Below, one piece after another: positions 36,917 through 49,700 of a stretch of 64,000 bases of DNA; within the stretch, counting starts at the first letter, position 1; every line of letters starts with the position of its first letter. Position numbers and translations under genes: made by a program. The notes under the pieces are model-generated. The model had not been told where the DNA came from. It searched no databases and worked only from the letters and a program-made list of their open reading frames with translations. Origin of the DNA: Cyclina sinensis (lineage: Eukaryota; Mollusca; Bivalvia; Venerida; Veneridae); contig JAAONU010000001.1 of the NCBI GenBank assembly GCA_012932295.1, forward strand, positions 8,703,104-8,767,103. Direction: 5' to 3'.

Positions 36917-39900
36917 TTTGTTACGGAAAACCAGAGGTAGGTATTAGAAATATGAAATATGGTAGGACAGTCAGATGACGACAGAGTCACCAGTTCAGTA
37001 TAATTTCATTTAGACATTCATTTTACAGCAATTAGAAAAATAAGTTCTTGCAATATATCTCCTTCTATGGCCCTAACATTATCCATAGTCTCTTCTTTTG
37101 ATGTACTAGAAATGAATCCAACAAAATTCACAGCAGAGATAAAATCTTTAAAAGCAATATTATGTTAAACTTCCATACATGAAATCAGAAAAAAAACTTT
37201 TGCATGTGATGTAATGTTAATAAATAATTCAGTTACTAAAAATATATCTGAAGTGACAGAACCACATATTTTAGTATCTGTGGTCTGCGATGATTAATTA
37301 ATCTGGGTACGTGAAAAGCTTGAATATCTCCAGCTCATTGATCGCAAGTTTCGATAAAACCATTCATCTTTTTTACCAGACGTAAATAGAATTCCTTTTA
37401 CCTACTACAAAAAGATTATGAAAAATCGCCCGCTCAGCATATTTGATATTGCGTAGTTTCATATCTTGGATATAGGTCAGTCCAGATTTATTGCGAAAAC
37501 AAGATTATAAATGTCTATCATACAAGTGTTTTAAAATATATATAGAAATAAATACAAGCTATTTATTAACAGACTAAATTAACTAACGCAAAAAAAAATC
37601 CATTTCCTTTCTATAAAACCATCTTTTTGTGCGATATTTAAGATTTCAAAACCTAAAAAGTGCACCAATTATAACACCATAATTCTGTTTAAGTAATTAC
37701 ATGCTAATATAATCTTTCTTGATGCATTTTAAGGCAGAATTAGTCAAGATAATATAACTCCCTTATGCATTAAAATATTTCTAGCTTACTAATGGCAAGC
37801 TTCGGTCAAAGGGAAACAACTTTATCACGCCAAAAATCAACTGTTCTTTGTTTACAAACCAGAGTTATACTTTACAGATCATCACTTGTTTCCTGAATTG
37901 TAAACATTTTAACTTTCTACATCATAACAAATGTACTACATATATTATAAAATACCAGGCAAATTTGAAGGTTCTGAACACTTGAGGCTTGTGTGAAAAT
38001 GCACAACACTAAAAAATTACAACTAGAAGAAACATGTGACTGTCAAAACAATTCCTTTGAATTCAATTTAAATATATTAATTATACATGGGGTATGTAAA
38101 TACATTTTTCATCACTGATGCAAGACCACTAAGTTTTGACATATGTAATCATAAAATGTTTATTGTTGGTCGTTAAAGCCCCAAAAAGAAACGAACAGGT
38201 CAATTAAATCATTTAATTATCTTGAAGCTGGCAGTTAAATTCAAAGTCTAATTATGCAGATTGAATAAATTTGAATAATGCAATAAAATACAAATAATAA
38301 AATCACAACTTTCATGGAATTATTATTAATGGGGAATTCAGTTATTATAATTCATGAAGCTTCATAAATTACCTAATTAATTAGTGCTTTATGTTAATAC
38401 CGAAGATTGACCAAATTACCATAAAAATGTTTTACCGGCTGTAAGAAAAGATGTTTCTAATGAATAATAAAACATGTGATAATAAAAAAAAATATAGTTC
38501 TTTGAGCATACAGCTTCAGTTATAGATCTGAGTTAAACTCTGCAAATCTACAGTACAATACAAAACTATGGAACCTCCATTTTAAGTGTTAATAAAATAA
38601 TTTTTAATAAATTCACACACACTGTATTACAACTAATTAAGTAGTGAAGCAGAACTTGTGATTATAACTGTATTTACCTTTTTAGCAAATCTTGAAAATT
38701 TCGACACCAACTTTTACAACACACACCAATGCTCTAAATGATGAGTTTAAAGCGGCTACTGGGTAAGTATAGGTAAATTATAAGGATTATGACTAAACCC
38801 AGTAATTAGTTGAGTATTTCTGAGGAATCTTAATTAGTCGTCATTAATTAGGCACGTCCATCATTGCATATCTGTCAGTATTTCTACTCAGGCTGTCAAA
38901 TCCGTAACCATCCCTGGACCTCAGTAATTCAGCTGCAATTGCCCAAAGGGATGTCAAAAGTCTTCTGCAGTGTTTTCATGACAAATGTTCAGCTTATTTT
39001 TTTATATCTTATTTTAAAACTTGTTAGGAAACTAGAGGCTGGATGTATGTGCAGTAGCCAAGGGAGGGGGATGGGAAAGAATTCAGAGATCTTCCCAGCA
39101 CTCTTATCAAATAAAAGTGAAACAACAACAATAAACTCTAATCAATTGATTAGCTAGCAAAAAGAAGTAACTATAATTATGAATGGGTATAATTCTTCAG
39201 TATTTTCTAATGTCTCTATGGTTATAAAATTCTTTCAAAGGAACATGAAAAGAATTAAGGGGTAGTGGTTAGAAATTATGTAAGTGCATAATATTTATTA
39301 AAATCTTCTTTAAATATATATTGATGGCTCTTACTGGTATCTAAACAGTAATTTTATTTTTCATTTCAAATGATAAAAACTATGCAAAGTAGCCTTGAGC
39401 AAGCTGAATAGTTTCTTCAGTCATAAGGCGTAAAATCATTATCATTCAAGTTGCAAACCAAAAACAATGTAAAAGTTCACAAATCTCTAAAAATGACCTG
39501 AAAAATATCTATAATGGTGATATAATTATCATAAGTTCCAATCTAACGAATCCCTTAAATATCATTATTTTATTGTCTTAAATGAATTTTTCCTTTGCGC
39601 AAGAGACCATACTTCTTGCCCGACAACTTAATTAGGTTTACACACACGGCTATGACCAATAATGTCAGTGGTAGTCATTTATTGAAATTCATACTTGATG
39701 ATACTTCATCAGTGTACTATAGCCAGGGGCAACCTAATACGGAATGGAATGTGGGCAATTTGAACCTTATAAATGTAAAATACGTAACTAAATCCATGAC
39801 CAGTTTGAACATAATTACTTTTACGTCATTTTCAACACTTTTACAATCTATATTAAGGGAAGATACGAGATCAAGGTGCTTTAATTTTCCCTTGTAAGGA

Positions 39901-40069
39901 ATTTACAGACAGGTAATATCACTTACTTTACTTCATAAATATAAAATCAGTCATGAAACATCAAAAGACATTCCCCCTCCCAACTCTGCTCAGGCAGAGA
40001 AGAGATCCATTCTTGTCTTTAAACTTGATGTATTCATCTTCAATTTTTTAAGTACTGGCTACTTCTTCA
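36917..40069. other. AT-rich stretch, nothing recognised
   Basis: This includes a 100-codon plus frame at 39595-39897 in slightly more balanced sequence, without clear splice ends or recognisable motif. The block at 39040-39140 ends with ACAACAACAATAAACTC, which recalls SINE tails, but nothing else supports that. Confidence 0.4.
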
Positions 40070-40075
40070 GACTTC

Positions 40076-40320
40076 TTGAAATACGTCAGTCCGACGGACA
40101 TGTCCGATAAATTTTCACTAGGTTCGACATTTTTCAGGCTGGATCAGTTCGACTGTCCGGCATTTATTCCAAGCCTTGTGTTTTCAAAATGGCATCATAA
40201 ATGTTTGTGTTACATGTTATCGTTTGTTTTTGTAGTAAATTTCATTCGGTCTGACAGATATTTTTTCAGTCTGACAGATTTTCAGAGTTTGTCAGGCCAA
40301 ATGTCTGACACTTTTGAACT
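40076..40320. repeat. Cluster of GTCNGAC-type motifs, probable old inverted-repeat element
   Basis: GTCAGTCCGACGGACATGTC (40085-40104), GGATCAGTTCGACTGTCC, TCGGTCTGACAG, CAGTCTGACAG, TTTGTCAGGCC and GTCTGACAC recur within 240 bases in both orientations, far above background for this AT-rich DNA. This suggests a diverged element built of short inverted motifs. No precise ends or target duplication could be fixed. A 112-codon frame crossing it is not credible. Confidence 0.35.
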
Positions 40321-41190
40321 TTTGGGAAGTCTCCTTCTTGCCACTTTGGCCAAAACGACTTTGGTTTCAGTTATGGCATCATTTTTATCTATAATACAGC
40401 ATAATTTTATCTAAAACATTCGTATTTCTTCCAAACTGAACAGTGACATCAACGTGGACACGTGACAAAGCATAATTCACATAAATTTACATAGCGACTG
40501 CATAATGATCAACATTAAGTAATGTAAGGTGCATTAACAAGCAACTGAAAACACAACTAGGACAACATAAAAAAATGTGTTAATTAAGGCTGGAGAATAT
40601 TTTCAATATGCCCGATGTTACAGATGTAAATTAATATCTACACATTGTCCATACCATATCGCCATGTTGATAATGATCAGCTGAATCTATAACATACCTG
40701 TCATTTACAATAATCATAAAAACATGTTACCTCTTTAATTATCCAATTATCATTCAAATGTTTCTTCAATTTTATTACGAAAACAGTAAACATTAAAACT
40801 AAGAAAACACAAGCAAAAAGAATGACACAAATTTCTTTGGAATTTAATTGAGCAGACATGACCAGAAAGACGGATCTAAACTATTCATCTATATCATTAC
40901 CTGTAGGCATAAAGTTGTAACATTAACTCTCAATTACGATGGAAAAATTAATCTTCTCAACAAAGATTGAAATTCCTTGCATTTTTTATTGATACTGTAA
41001 CATTTAAGTACATATAAGTGAAGAAAATTAGATTTATGGAAAGCAAGACTAGTTGGTGTTATTCAGTCATTTTTTTGCCTCTCACATATCAAAGGTTTGT
41101 TACCTTCACCTTCTGTCATTAACACAGCTCTATTTCAGACTGTTATACATTTTATTACCGATAAAAGTTAACCTTGGCTAATAGTATACT
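40321..41190. other. AT-rich stretch, nothing recognised
   Basis: AT-rich sequence without supported features. Confidence 0.5.
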
Positions 41191-41197
41191 GATAAGC

Positions 41198-41234
41198 AGG
41201 GGTTTCATTAACTCAAAAACATAATGAAACCCCT
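41198..41234. repeat. 12-bp perfect snap-back at the 5' edge of a SINE
   Basis: AGGGGTTTCATT (41198-41209) and AATGAAACCCCT (41223-41234) are perfect inverted repeats around a 13-base loop. GATAAGC occurs just before the left arm (41191) and just after the right arm (41236), so the hairpin is bracketed by a short direct repeat that is also the start of the SINE head. Confidence 0.8.
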
Positions 41235-41470
41235 GGATAAGCGGTCCAGTGGTACTGACATTCCAGCAACTCAGGTTCGATCCCTGCAACTATAGGAACT
41301 AAGACCCATAGCTAAATCCTGACATTTTCTTGAGTGAAATTCTCAGAACGCAGAAGTACTAGAGCTGTTTTTCAACTGGGACACTCTCGTGTTTTTCTGG
41401 TGTAACCCGAGTCAGCCAGCAACACCAAGACATGTCATGAGGTTATCAAGTGCAACTGTAATCTTGGTTT
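41235..41470 (+). mobile_element. tRNA-derived SINE
   Basis: GGATAAGCGGTCCAGTGGTA (A-box region) and CTCAGGTTCGATCCCTG (a near-perfect B box, 41270-41286) are spaced as in a tRNA. The GGTCCAGTGG core is shared with heads at 1341 (GGTCCAGCG) and, in antisense, at 54.6 kb. The downstream body (GACACTCTCGTGTTTTTCTG, GTAACCCGAGTCAGCCAG) differs from the 1.3-kb SINE, so this may be another subfamily. The 3' end is set only approximately. Confidence 0.65.
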
Positions 41471-44400
41471 TTCTTTTTTTGCTAGAAGTTCTCAAACATC
41501 AGACTTAGGAATGATTTTGTATTTCCAGCAACAACCCAGTTACATTTTTATAACCAAAAAAACGGACCAAAGTTCATCTTCTTTGCAATAATCTTGTTAC
41601 TGAAATTACAAGGGCAGACAATCCAATCTTGACTGAAGAATGCATCATGACAATATTACAGAAGTGTTGAATATTCAGACGACAAAAACAACTATGTCAG
41701 ACAAGGTGTAGAAGTTCCCAGTGAATCATTAGGAAGTACAAATTGATCTGTTTGATAAATTTGTCAAGAAAAAATCCCCGATTTCAATTTTTATTCGTAT
41801 CTTGTACGATTTTTGTCCAATATTTCAATCAAGTGACATGTAAACACATACTGTGATTGATTTTTTATGAAAAACGATCTTACGAAACTATTGACTGAAC
41901 AAGGGCGTGGTGTTTACATTTCAATACTGAAGATTTACATTTAGGAAATGCAATACCTCATGTGACATAACCAAGTTTTTGAAAGTCTGACACGTAAAAA
42001 TGTCGTTTGCACTCCAATGTTCGGCTTTTTAACATCTTTATTATTCACACTGTCACAAAATTACATCTGTCTATAATACATCAAAGTGTTAGATTTCATT
42101 ACTTTTTATATCTACTGCAATGAGAAATCATCTTCCTGTCACTGCAAATTGCCAGACTATCTGTTTATATAGGGTACTGAACGAGACAAATTAAACAGAC
42201 GGCGTACATTAATATACAATATAGACATAAAATGTCGGTCTTAGGTGTAAGACATGTTAGCACTTGGAGAATAGGCTTGTGCTACTTTTGGCATTAATTA
42301 AGAGTAAATTTTCTTTCGCTATTTTCAAATCTTGCATGATACAATTCACTTCTATGTAAAATTATGGTAGTCTCTCACTGTTCATGAGTTTGAGCCTTGC
42401 GACTTACTGCTTACTGCACAAGTAAGTCAGTAGTTTCTTATGGAAGGTAAGACTGCTTACATATACTTCTTTTGTAAACAACCTATGAATGAGATGCACC
42501 AAACAGAACAATACCAATAGACAGCCATTTGATGCTTTAAATACTAAAAAATGTTCAGGATTTTGCAAAGATCTGGTTTCATGCTTTTTACAGCAACATC
42601 AAGTACTAGTACTTTTTGCCATAGCGACTGCAGTGTTGCTTTTATTCTGAATGCTAAAGAATTATTAAACAAGTCTCAAGATTATGAAAACATGTGTAGA
42701 GTAGAAACCAAGGCAAAATATCAGACTACTTTACAGATCCTTGCTAAAAATTTCAAGTTCTGGTGGATTTACGATTTTAACCTTTAACACCTGTGTTAAA
42801 AAAAAAACAACAGTCATTTATTAAAAGACAAAATATAAACAGGTGCATGATTGCTTCATTTTTCAATATCAATATTATTTCAAATACTTTCTGAGCAAAC
42901 AAAGAAAAAGGAGAGAATCTTTTTACACGGCTTTATGGATGAAAGACTTGACAAAGTTGCAGATGACCTCTGAACTTCTGAAGGTATATTCTTCATTCTT
43001 GCTTGTAAATATACACCATTTCAAAAAAAATCCAAATAAAATGGATGGCCGATTTCCTATCTCTCTAATTTAAGTGTCAGCTCAGCAAATAAATAAAACA
43101 AGGTTACACATACACATCTTACTCATCTGTTTTATCTATATGTACGGAGATAACCCAGGCCTCATGAATGAAAAGTATATAAATTAGTTTACACCAAGAT
43201 TATTTAAAAACAGGTCACCTATCGCAGGCTTTACATGTCAGCCATCACTTTTAACTGTGATACGTTATGAAACTCAGACTCAAGGGGCAAATTTATTCGT
43301 GAAAAAAGTAAGATGAAGACCGCAAATATATGACCTATTTCCAATGTTTAAATTAGGTCAGTGACCTTTTTGTAGGGTATGTCTTCATATTTAAAGGCCT
43401 TAAAATCTACTACATTAGGTATATTTAAGCTCTATGATGTGTTAGCCCGACTTCGGCAGAATCGGCTTAAATGCAGACACGTCAGACATCACAATCACAA
43501 CATCATTAGTAGCTTTCTAGACCATTATTCAGCTGGTCTGTCAGGTTAAAACTTCCCTATGGCTTTCACTATATAAAGGTATAAAGCAGTCAAAATTTAA
43601 ACGTTCCTTTTGTATGTTTTGATGAAGATCTTGATAGAAACATCATTTACAGGTCAACAAACTCTATGATGTGAATAACAGTAAGCAGTCAGGCTTAGTT
43701 TTAAAAAGTTGGCATTTCTACCACATGTGATCATTTTCAATTCAGCAAAATGAATTATTACTTAGATATATATATGACTGCACAACTAAACTATTCACCA
43801 GCTGAATGGGAACAAATCCGAAACTTTTCTTCGAAACAGGAAGAACTAGGCTTTCCCCATACATTCTGGAACAAAAACAGGAAAAAACCAGCCTTCCAAA
43901 TTCTAAAAATTGTGATTACTTGATTTGCACTAAAACTTCTGTCATAAAATAACAGCAAATGCATGAAATTTCTGACATGTTTTGAGGTAGATGCATCTAT
44001 TTAGACATGAAGCAATACATCATAGAAAACATCAGCTAAAACATCAATCACTTTTCATCTGTCATAAAATAAACGACATGTTAGTAAAGCCGCTTTTAAT
44101 AAAAACAAAAATCTACCTCATAAAATCTATTGATTTAGAATTATTTCATGTCAAAATATTACGAATATGTGTAAATAATACTGAAATATTCATTAACATA
44201 ACTCATTAAAACATCAAAATCTGCCTCAGTTGCTTCTTTGTTTTTATTCAGGGTGTTTAAATTAGAAAGAATACAATTAGCACTTTGTGAACTTTGTTTT
44301 TCCAGCAGGCAAATTATTTTTCTATGTCTAGGTGACAGTAAACACCGATTGTGGTGATACTGTCAACAAAATGTTCGAAAAATAAGCATTGTTATTAACA

Positions 44401-45539
44401 CAGAAGAATACAAAATGAGCTCAATCAAAAATTAAGTCAAATTGTGGTTAACAGTTGTCAATTTTCTTCTGACAGTTCGACATGTGTATTCCACATTCTG
44501 ACACAGAAAATTTTAACATCTTTATTGTTTAAACAGGTCAATGAGTGCTGATTTTGTTACTTTTTATATAAACCAGCTTCTAGGAATTCTTGACACAAAG
44601 TATTTGGTAATCTGGGCTACAAACTGTGAAAATAATATAAAGAATAGCTTTCACTGACAAATGTTTACGTACCCCTAATAAATTCAATATTTAAGGGGAG
44701 ATTACTTTCAATAACTGCTGGCAGAGTAAATCATCTTAGCAAATGGACGACAGAATCATTATAATTATGTTTACCATCAGAATTATTGCCTACAGCACAA
44801 ACATTTTGATGTAAATAATATGTTCAACTTGTTTCCAAGTATAAACATACAAGAACTTAGAAGCATGTAATTTCGAAGGTAAATAAAGATTTGCTGACAA
44901 CAGATCCTCTGGGGGTCAGTCTATGAACTTATGAAAATTCCTATCTAATCACCTAAAATTCATTGAGAAAAATATGACAATTATTGTAACTTACATTAGA
45001 TATTTCTTTTGTGACAACTTAACAATCTTACCTTCTAACAGGTCTGTATAATAATATTCTTCAGCGATCGGAGATAATTACGATGGTTATCACCACTTTT
45101 TGTCCCCAAGGGATCATCCATCAGGGTCATAATCTTGTCACCTTTTTCTGTAATACAAGCAATTAAAGACTTAGCATGTACAAAACACATAGAATACTAT
45201 GTATAATTGTCAAACATCAGTGTTAAAATCTTGATTAACACAGGCAAAATTAATGTCTGTACACATAAAGATAGGATTGGGTTTCAAAATATTTTGCGAT
45301 GTTGTGGTTTGTCCAGAGGCTAATCCATCACCGACAAACTTGATCATGGCCAATTTCTGTGTAGGTAATATTATGTATATCATTCAAAGGTAATTTTACA
45401 AACTTGCAAATTATATCTTTAGTTTAAGCTAAGTTCGAGAATGCAAGATATTCTACTTTTACAGTATTTTAAGCTGAGAAATTTTACAAACTGCAATTGG
45501 CAACTTTTCAATCAAATCAAACCAATTGTTAAAACAACA
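41471..45539. other. Long AT-rich stretch, nothing recognised
   Basis: About 4 kb without credible coding sequence. Frames of about 70-78 codons at 42551, 42843 and 43991 (+) are AT-biased. A slightly mixed patch at 43440-43560 (GCCCGACTTCGGCAGAATCG) has no frame. Confidence 0.45.
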
Positions 45540-46530
45540 TAAAGAGCTGTCAAAATGACACTGATGTCCCCCAGAAATCCCCAAGTTCAATAAGGAATGT
45601 CACCTCATCACAGCAAGCCTAAAGCAATAGGATCTGGAGGAATCTACTCACAAAGATAAACAATGTTTGAAATTCCTGGAAACACAGGAAGTGAGCACAA
45701 AATCTGTTGGATTTATTTACACATGCCCAACCATCCTGTAAAGTTTGAGGGATTGATGTACAATAGTTCAAGAGTTACAGGTCAGAAATTATTTTCAGCC
45801 CCTGTGAGCTTGACCTTTGACCCAATGGGCCCAAAAAAACATTCCAGGTTATCTAATAATACTCCCTAAAAATCCTGGGGAATATGAGTAATTGTCTAGA
45901 AACTTGTAAAATAACAGGCTCCTGTGAGCTGGACCCTATGGGCCAAAAAACAAAAGGGTTCATTCTACTCATCATGCCCAACTACCCTGTATAGTTTAAA
46001 GTTCTTCTCCAGTTACTGACTGGAATCAATTTTCAGTTAAAGAGCCCCTGTAAGCTTGACCTTTGATGCAGTGGACCTAAAAGCAAAGAGGATCATCTAC
46101 TCATCATGGCCCACCATCCTGTAAAGCTAGAAGGTCCTTGGAGCAGCTTTCTTAAGTTACTGATCAGAAACTGTTTTCAAAAAGCAGGTCCCTGTAAACT
46201 TGGCCAAAACAATGAAAAGGTTTATTCATTCATCATGCCCAACAATCCTGTCAATTTTAGGTCCTGGGACAGTTCTTTTTCAAGTTATTGGTCAAGAACC
46301 ATTTTCCAACTGCAGGCCCCTGTGAGCTTGACCTATGACCTAGAAAGCCCAAAATCAATTGAGATCTTCTACACAAGATGCCAGGTCAACCTACCAAATC
46401 TCTAGTCTATGTGCCTGATAAGTTTTATTGTGAACTAAAGTTACCAACTGGAAACCACTTGGTCTACCAACAGACAGACATGAGCAAAGTAATATACATG
46501 TACCCCCAACTCCTTTTTGGGGAATAACAA
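45540..46530 (+). repeat. Degenerate array of a GACCTTTGACC-bearing module
   Basis: It begins AAGAGCTGTCAAAATGACAC. The module CCTGTGAGCTTGACCTTTGA recurs with divergence near 45800, 45921, 46047, 46190 and 46319, each separated by 120-145 bases containing CATGCCCAACNATCCTGTNAA and TTACTGATCAGAAA-like phrases. The 3' end is ACAGACAGACATGAGCAAAG then CTTTTTGGGGAATAACAATA. I recognise this as a common bivalve interspersed repeat. Frames of 68-99 codons across it (45663, 46106) are by-products. DR1-like hexamer repeats are noted separately. Confidence 0.7.
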
Positions 46531-48970
46531 TAAGAAGTAAATCAACAGTCTAATGTTAACACACAGGACTGACCATACAGGTTTGGTTTAACATCCCTCC
46601 ACTGTCAAAACTTATGGAATATAAGAGAAGAGCTAAAACCAGGTTCCATGTAACTAGTGGTGTCCTTGAAACAGGGACAGTCTATTTATCTAGGGTCATT
46701 CTATCTACCTTCAACTAGCCATCAATACCTAAAATTTGATCTAAACTCCTTTTGGGCAAATAGACATTTGGGTATTTGAAGCAACAATAAATGAACTTAA
46801 ACATTTTTATGCCTAGACGTAAAGAATTCTTGTCCCCTTTTCAGGCAAAGAAGCTATTTGTTCCTCCATGCACTGTGAGCTAACTTGAAAGTTGACAGGG
46901 AACATAAGAAAGACCTTTGTATTTCCCTTCAATTTCAGCTGAGTCAGTCAGGATTCCCAAAGGTGTGAAATGTTTGAAAATTTCAGAAAAAAATATCAAT
47001 TTAATAACATGAATAATATAACCTTTTGACAGCATGAAATTAGCAAGACTGTGAAGTGAAGTCAGAAAGCCGCTTTGATGTTTGTATTCCAAATTATTAT
47101 AAATATGTCTATCATTTCCTCGCTTTTACTCCAGTAACCTAATTTGGTGACAAGTTTCTCAGGTATTGTAACCATCTGGAAACATGCTGGTTCAGACAAT
47201 AGCATCAACTTGTGAAGTAAAATTGCTTTTCTATAAAAATTACAGGCCACCGGATTTGCAGCCGTCTCTTTTCGATGAGATGACATATGTAATAACCGTC
47301 TCAAGTGGCTGCGGGATTTTAAGACCTATTCAAAGCACAATTTCTTACAACAAACATCTTTTCTCTTGGTGAAGAAAAGTTATGGAACTTGAAAAAGCTG
47401 TTTTCAATGCGTTAAGAGTCTTGTTTGTTTAATATTGTTTGCCTACTGTTTAACATGTAATTGCATCCATTAAATGCAGTCAGTTGAATATCAATGTTAA
47501 TTGAATTAATGTAAGCCAAAAGTTGGAGCATCTATCACCGAACCTCCCCCTGTATTTTTTGTAGTAAATTGCATGTTTTGTTAATGTTTTTTGGGGTAGG
47601 ACTTCCCACCATGCTGTTGGCTCAAGTACTATTGTTAACAAAATATGCATTTTATGACAAGTTTTTCTAAAAAGGCTATTTTTAATTACCCTGTAAAACT
47701 TGATCCACTTTTTTTCAAGAAGTGTTAATGAAGAAACGAAAATTGTAAAAAAGAAAAAAAAACTGTTAAAGCCAATAGCAATTCAGGTTTTCAAATCTGT
47801 CAGTTTCCATTCATATGAAGGAAAAGAAGGGGCAAGGAAACAGGTTAGTGTGTCAGCAAAGCCTGCTTTGATGATTTTAGTTCAGCTGAACTGATGTAAT
47901 AATGTCCTCAGAACTGAATGAGTTGTTCCAATGTTCCATTTTTCACCTTTCATATATACTTGACACAAATGTGACAGCTGTTTAATAATAAATGGACAAG
48001 GGAGAAATCTCAAAGCATCAACCTCTGAAAGGGTGGGTGCATCACATTTCATTGGAAAGAAATGGAAAATTCACAAATACAACTGCACTAAGATTTGGCA
48101 GTTTAAGGATATCTTCAAGGTTTTTTTCAAGTACCATGTTTTTACGCCAAACTATAATATGGAAAACTTGAAAATTTCATCATTTGTGTCCTGTAAATTC
48201 AAACTTTATAAACATTATTTTCAAAAAATTAAACTCTTAAGCCATTTAAGTGCAATTATACAATTAATAAAACCACCCATATGAAATTTCAGAAAATGCA
48301 TCATAATTCATACAGGTAATTACTTCTGTCAAAACTGACTGCTAAATTTTACTATTTCTGTATAAGAACTAAATAGGCTTGCCCTCTAGGTGCAAACTAC
48401 ATGAATCCAATTTTAAGTCAGACAACTTAAGTGACAGTGAAAATACAAACTGTCAACAAGCAGTTTTTAAAGTACCTTGATACATGAATTTATAGGTAGC
48501 AGTTACAAAACACGTTTGTACAAAAGAAGAACATGGTACGTAGATGTTATGGCATTTTTTTTCATCTTTTGCAAGTTTAAAAGGTGTTGACCTGGCACCT
48601 AAAGATGATGGCTGCACCCTTTTTTATCAATTCTACACATCTTCTAATCTGAATTCTCTTGAAAACAAGTTACTGCCCAAAAACCACACCTTCTTTTGTC
48701 TTTTTCACTTCAATTATAAAGAACCAAATGTGACCTTGAAAATCTATTGTCATATACATGATCTGTGCAATATTCATGATTACTAAAAAATAATATTCTT
48801 TTATTTTTCGTTACTGTCAATAGAATTGTTTTGCCTTTAATATTCAAAATAGTGAAAGTCAACTAGTGCTTGCTCTGTCAGAAGTAACATTCAATGGTTT
48901 TTTAAAAATTCTCCATCAAGACATAATATTAGATCTCAATGCTGCTACTGAAAGGTGTTGTATTTGCTTC
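46531..48970. other. AT-rich stretch, nothing firmly recognised
   Basis: A patch at 47246-47372 follows TATAAAAATTACAG and is open for 42 codons, but there is no recognisable domain. The rest is AT-rich, with random frames on both strands. Confidence 0.4.
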
Positions 48971-49167
48971 TAACCCTTAACCTCCTGAATTTTTGTAATG
49001 GATTAGTCCAGTTTTGAATTTGGAACAGTCCATTCAAAGTTTAAGGGATTTTAATATCAAAATACAAAAATTGAGCTACCAACAGTATAGAGCCTGGTCA
49101 GACTGCAGATGGCTCTATACTGGTGGCAAAGGCTAATCACTTTTGGTTCCAGCAGGTTAAGGGTTAA
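48971..49167. mobile_element. Hairpin MITE, copy B
   Basis: The left end TAACCCTTAACCTCCTGAA (48971-48989) is an inverted repeat of the right end, which reverse-complements to TTAACCCTTAACCTGCTGG. A central perfect 12-bp stem pairs CAGTATAGAGCC (49083-49094) with GGCTCTATACTG (49111-49122). TIRs match copy A at 36.7 kb while the central palindromes differ in sequence. GATTAGTCCAGTTTTGAATT and GAACAGTCCATTC fill the left arm. About 197 bases, non-coding. Confidence 0.75.
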
Positions 49168-49231
49168 TGGACAACACTTAAAATTTTTATACCTACTTCA
49201 ATTCATCTAGACATTACTCAATTCTAATGTC

Positions 49232-49700
49232 ATTTTTCAGGGCTTTAGTAAGTCTGAGGGCAAGGTATTTCATTTTCAAGGCTTTAAGAGATCAAAGGGC
49301 AATGCATGTGTATTTTTCAAGGCTTTATAAAGTCTCAGGGTTAGGTACATGTATATTTGTATGTAATTTTTCAGGGCTTAAGTGAGTCTGAGGGCAAGGT
49401 ATTTCATTTTCAAGGCTTTAAGAGGTCAAAGGGCAAGGCAAGTCTTTTTTTCAAGGCTTTATAAAGTCTGAGGGCTAGGTACATGTATTTAATTTTCAAG
49501 GCTTCAATTTCAAGACTTTAGTAAGTCAAAGGGCAAGGTATGTCATTTTTTTTAAGACTTTAGTAAGTTCGAGGGAAAGCATTTCATTTTCAAAGCTTTA
49601 ATTTCAAGATTTTAGTAAGTCAAACGGCAAGATATGTCTTTTATCAAGGCTTTATTTAGTGAGTCTGAGGGCAAGCTATCAGATTTTTCAAGGCTTAAAT
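49232..49700 (+). repeat. Minisatellite with higher-order organisation
   Basis: Variants of TTTTCAAGGCTTTATAAAGTC followed by GAGGGCAAGGTA recur about every 40-50 bases. A longer composite recurs: TCAGGGCTTTAGTAAGTCTG at 49237 and TCAGGGCTTAAGTGAGTCTG at 49371, period 134, with about 65 bases nearly identical after each. The array decays at its right end. No coding frame spans it. Confidence 0.8.

Noticed and set aside
47246..47372. Possible terminal exon after AAAATTACAG
   Set aside because: The acceptor lacks a long pyrimidine tract and the 42-codon peptide is unrecognised. No poly(A) signal is clearly placed after it.
49232..49700. CRISPR array
   Set aside because: Repeats are diverged and directly adjacent without constant-length unique spacers. 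The DNA is from an animal-like genome with no cas genes.
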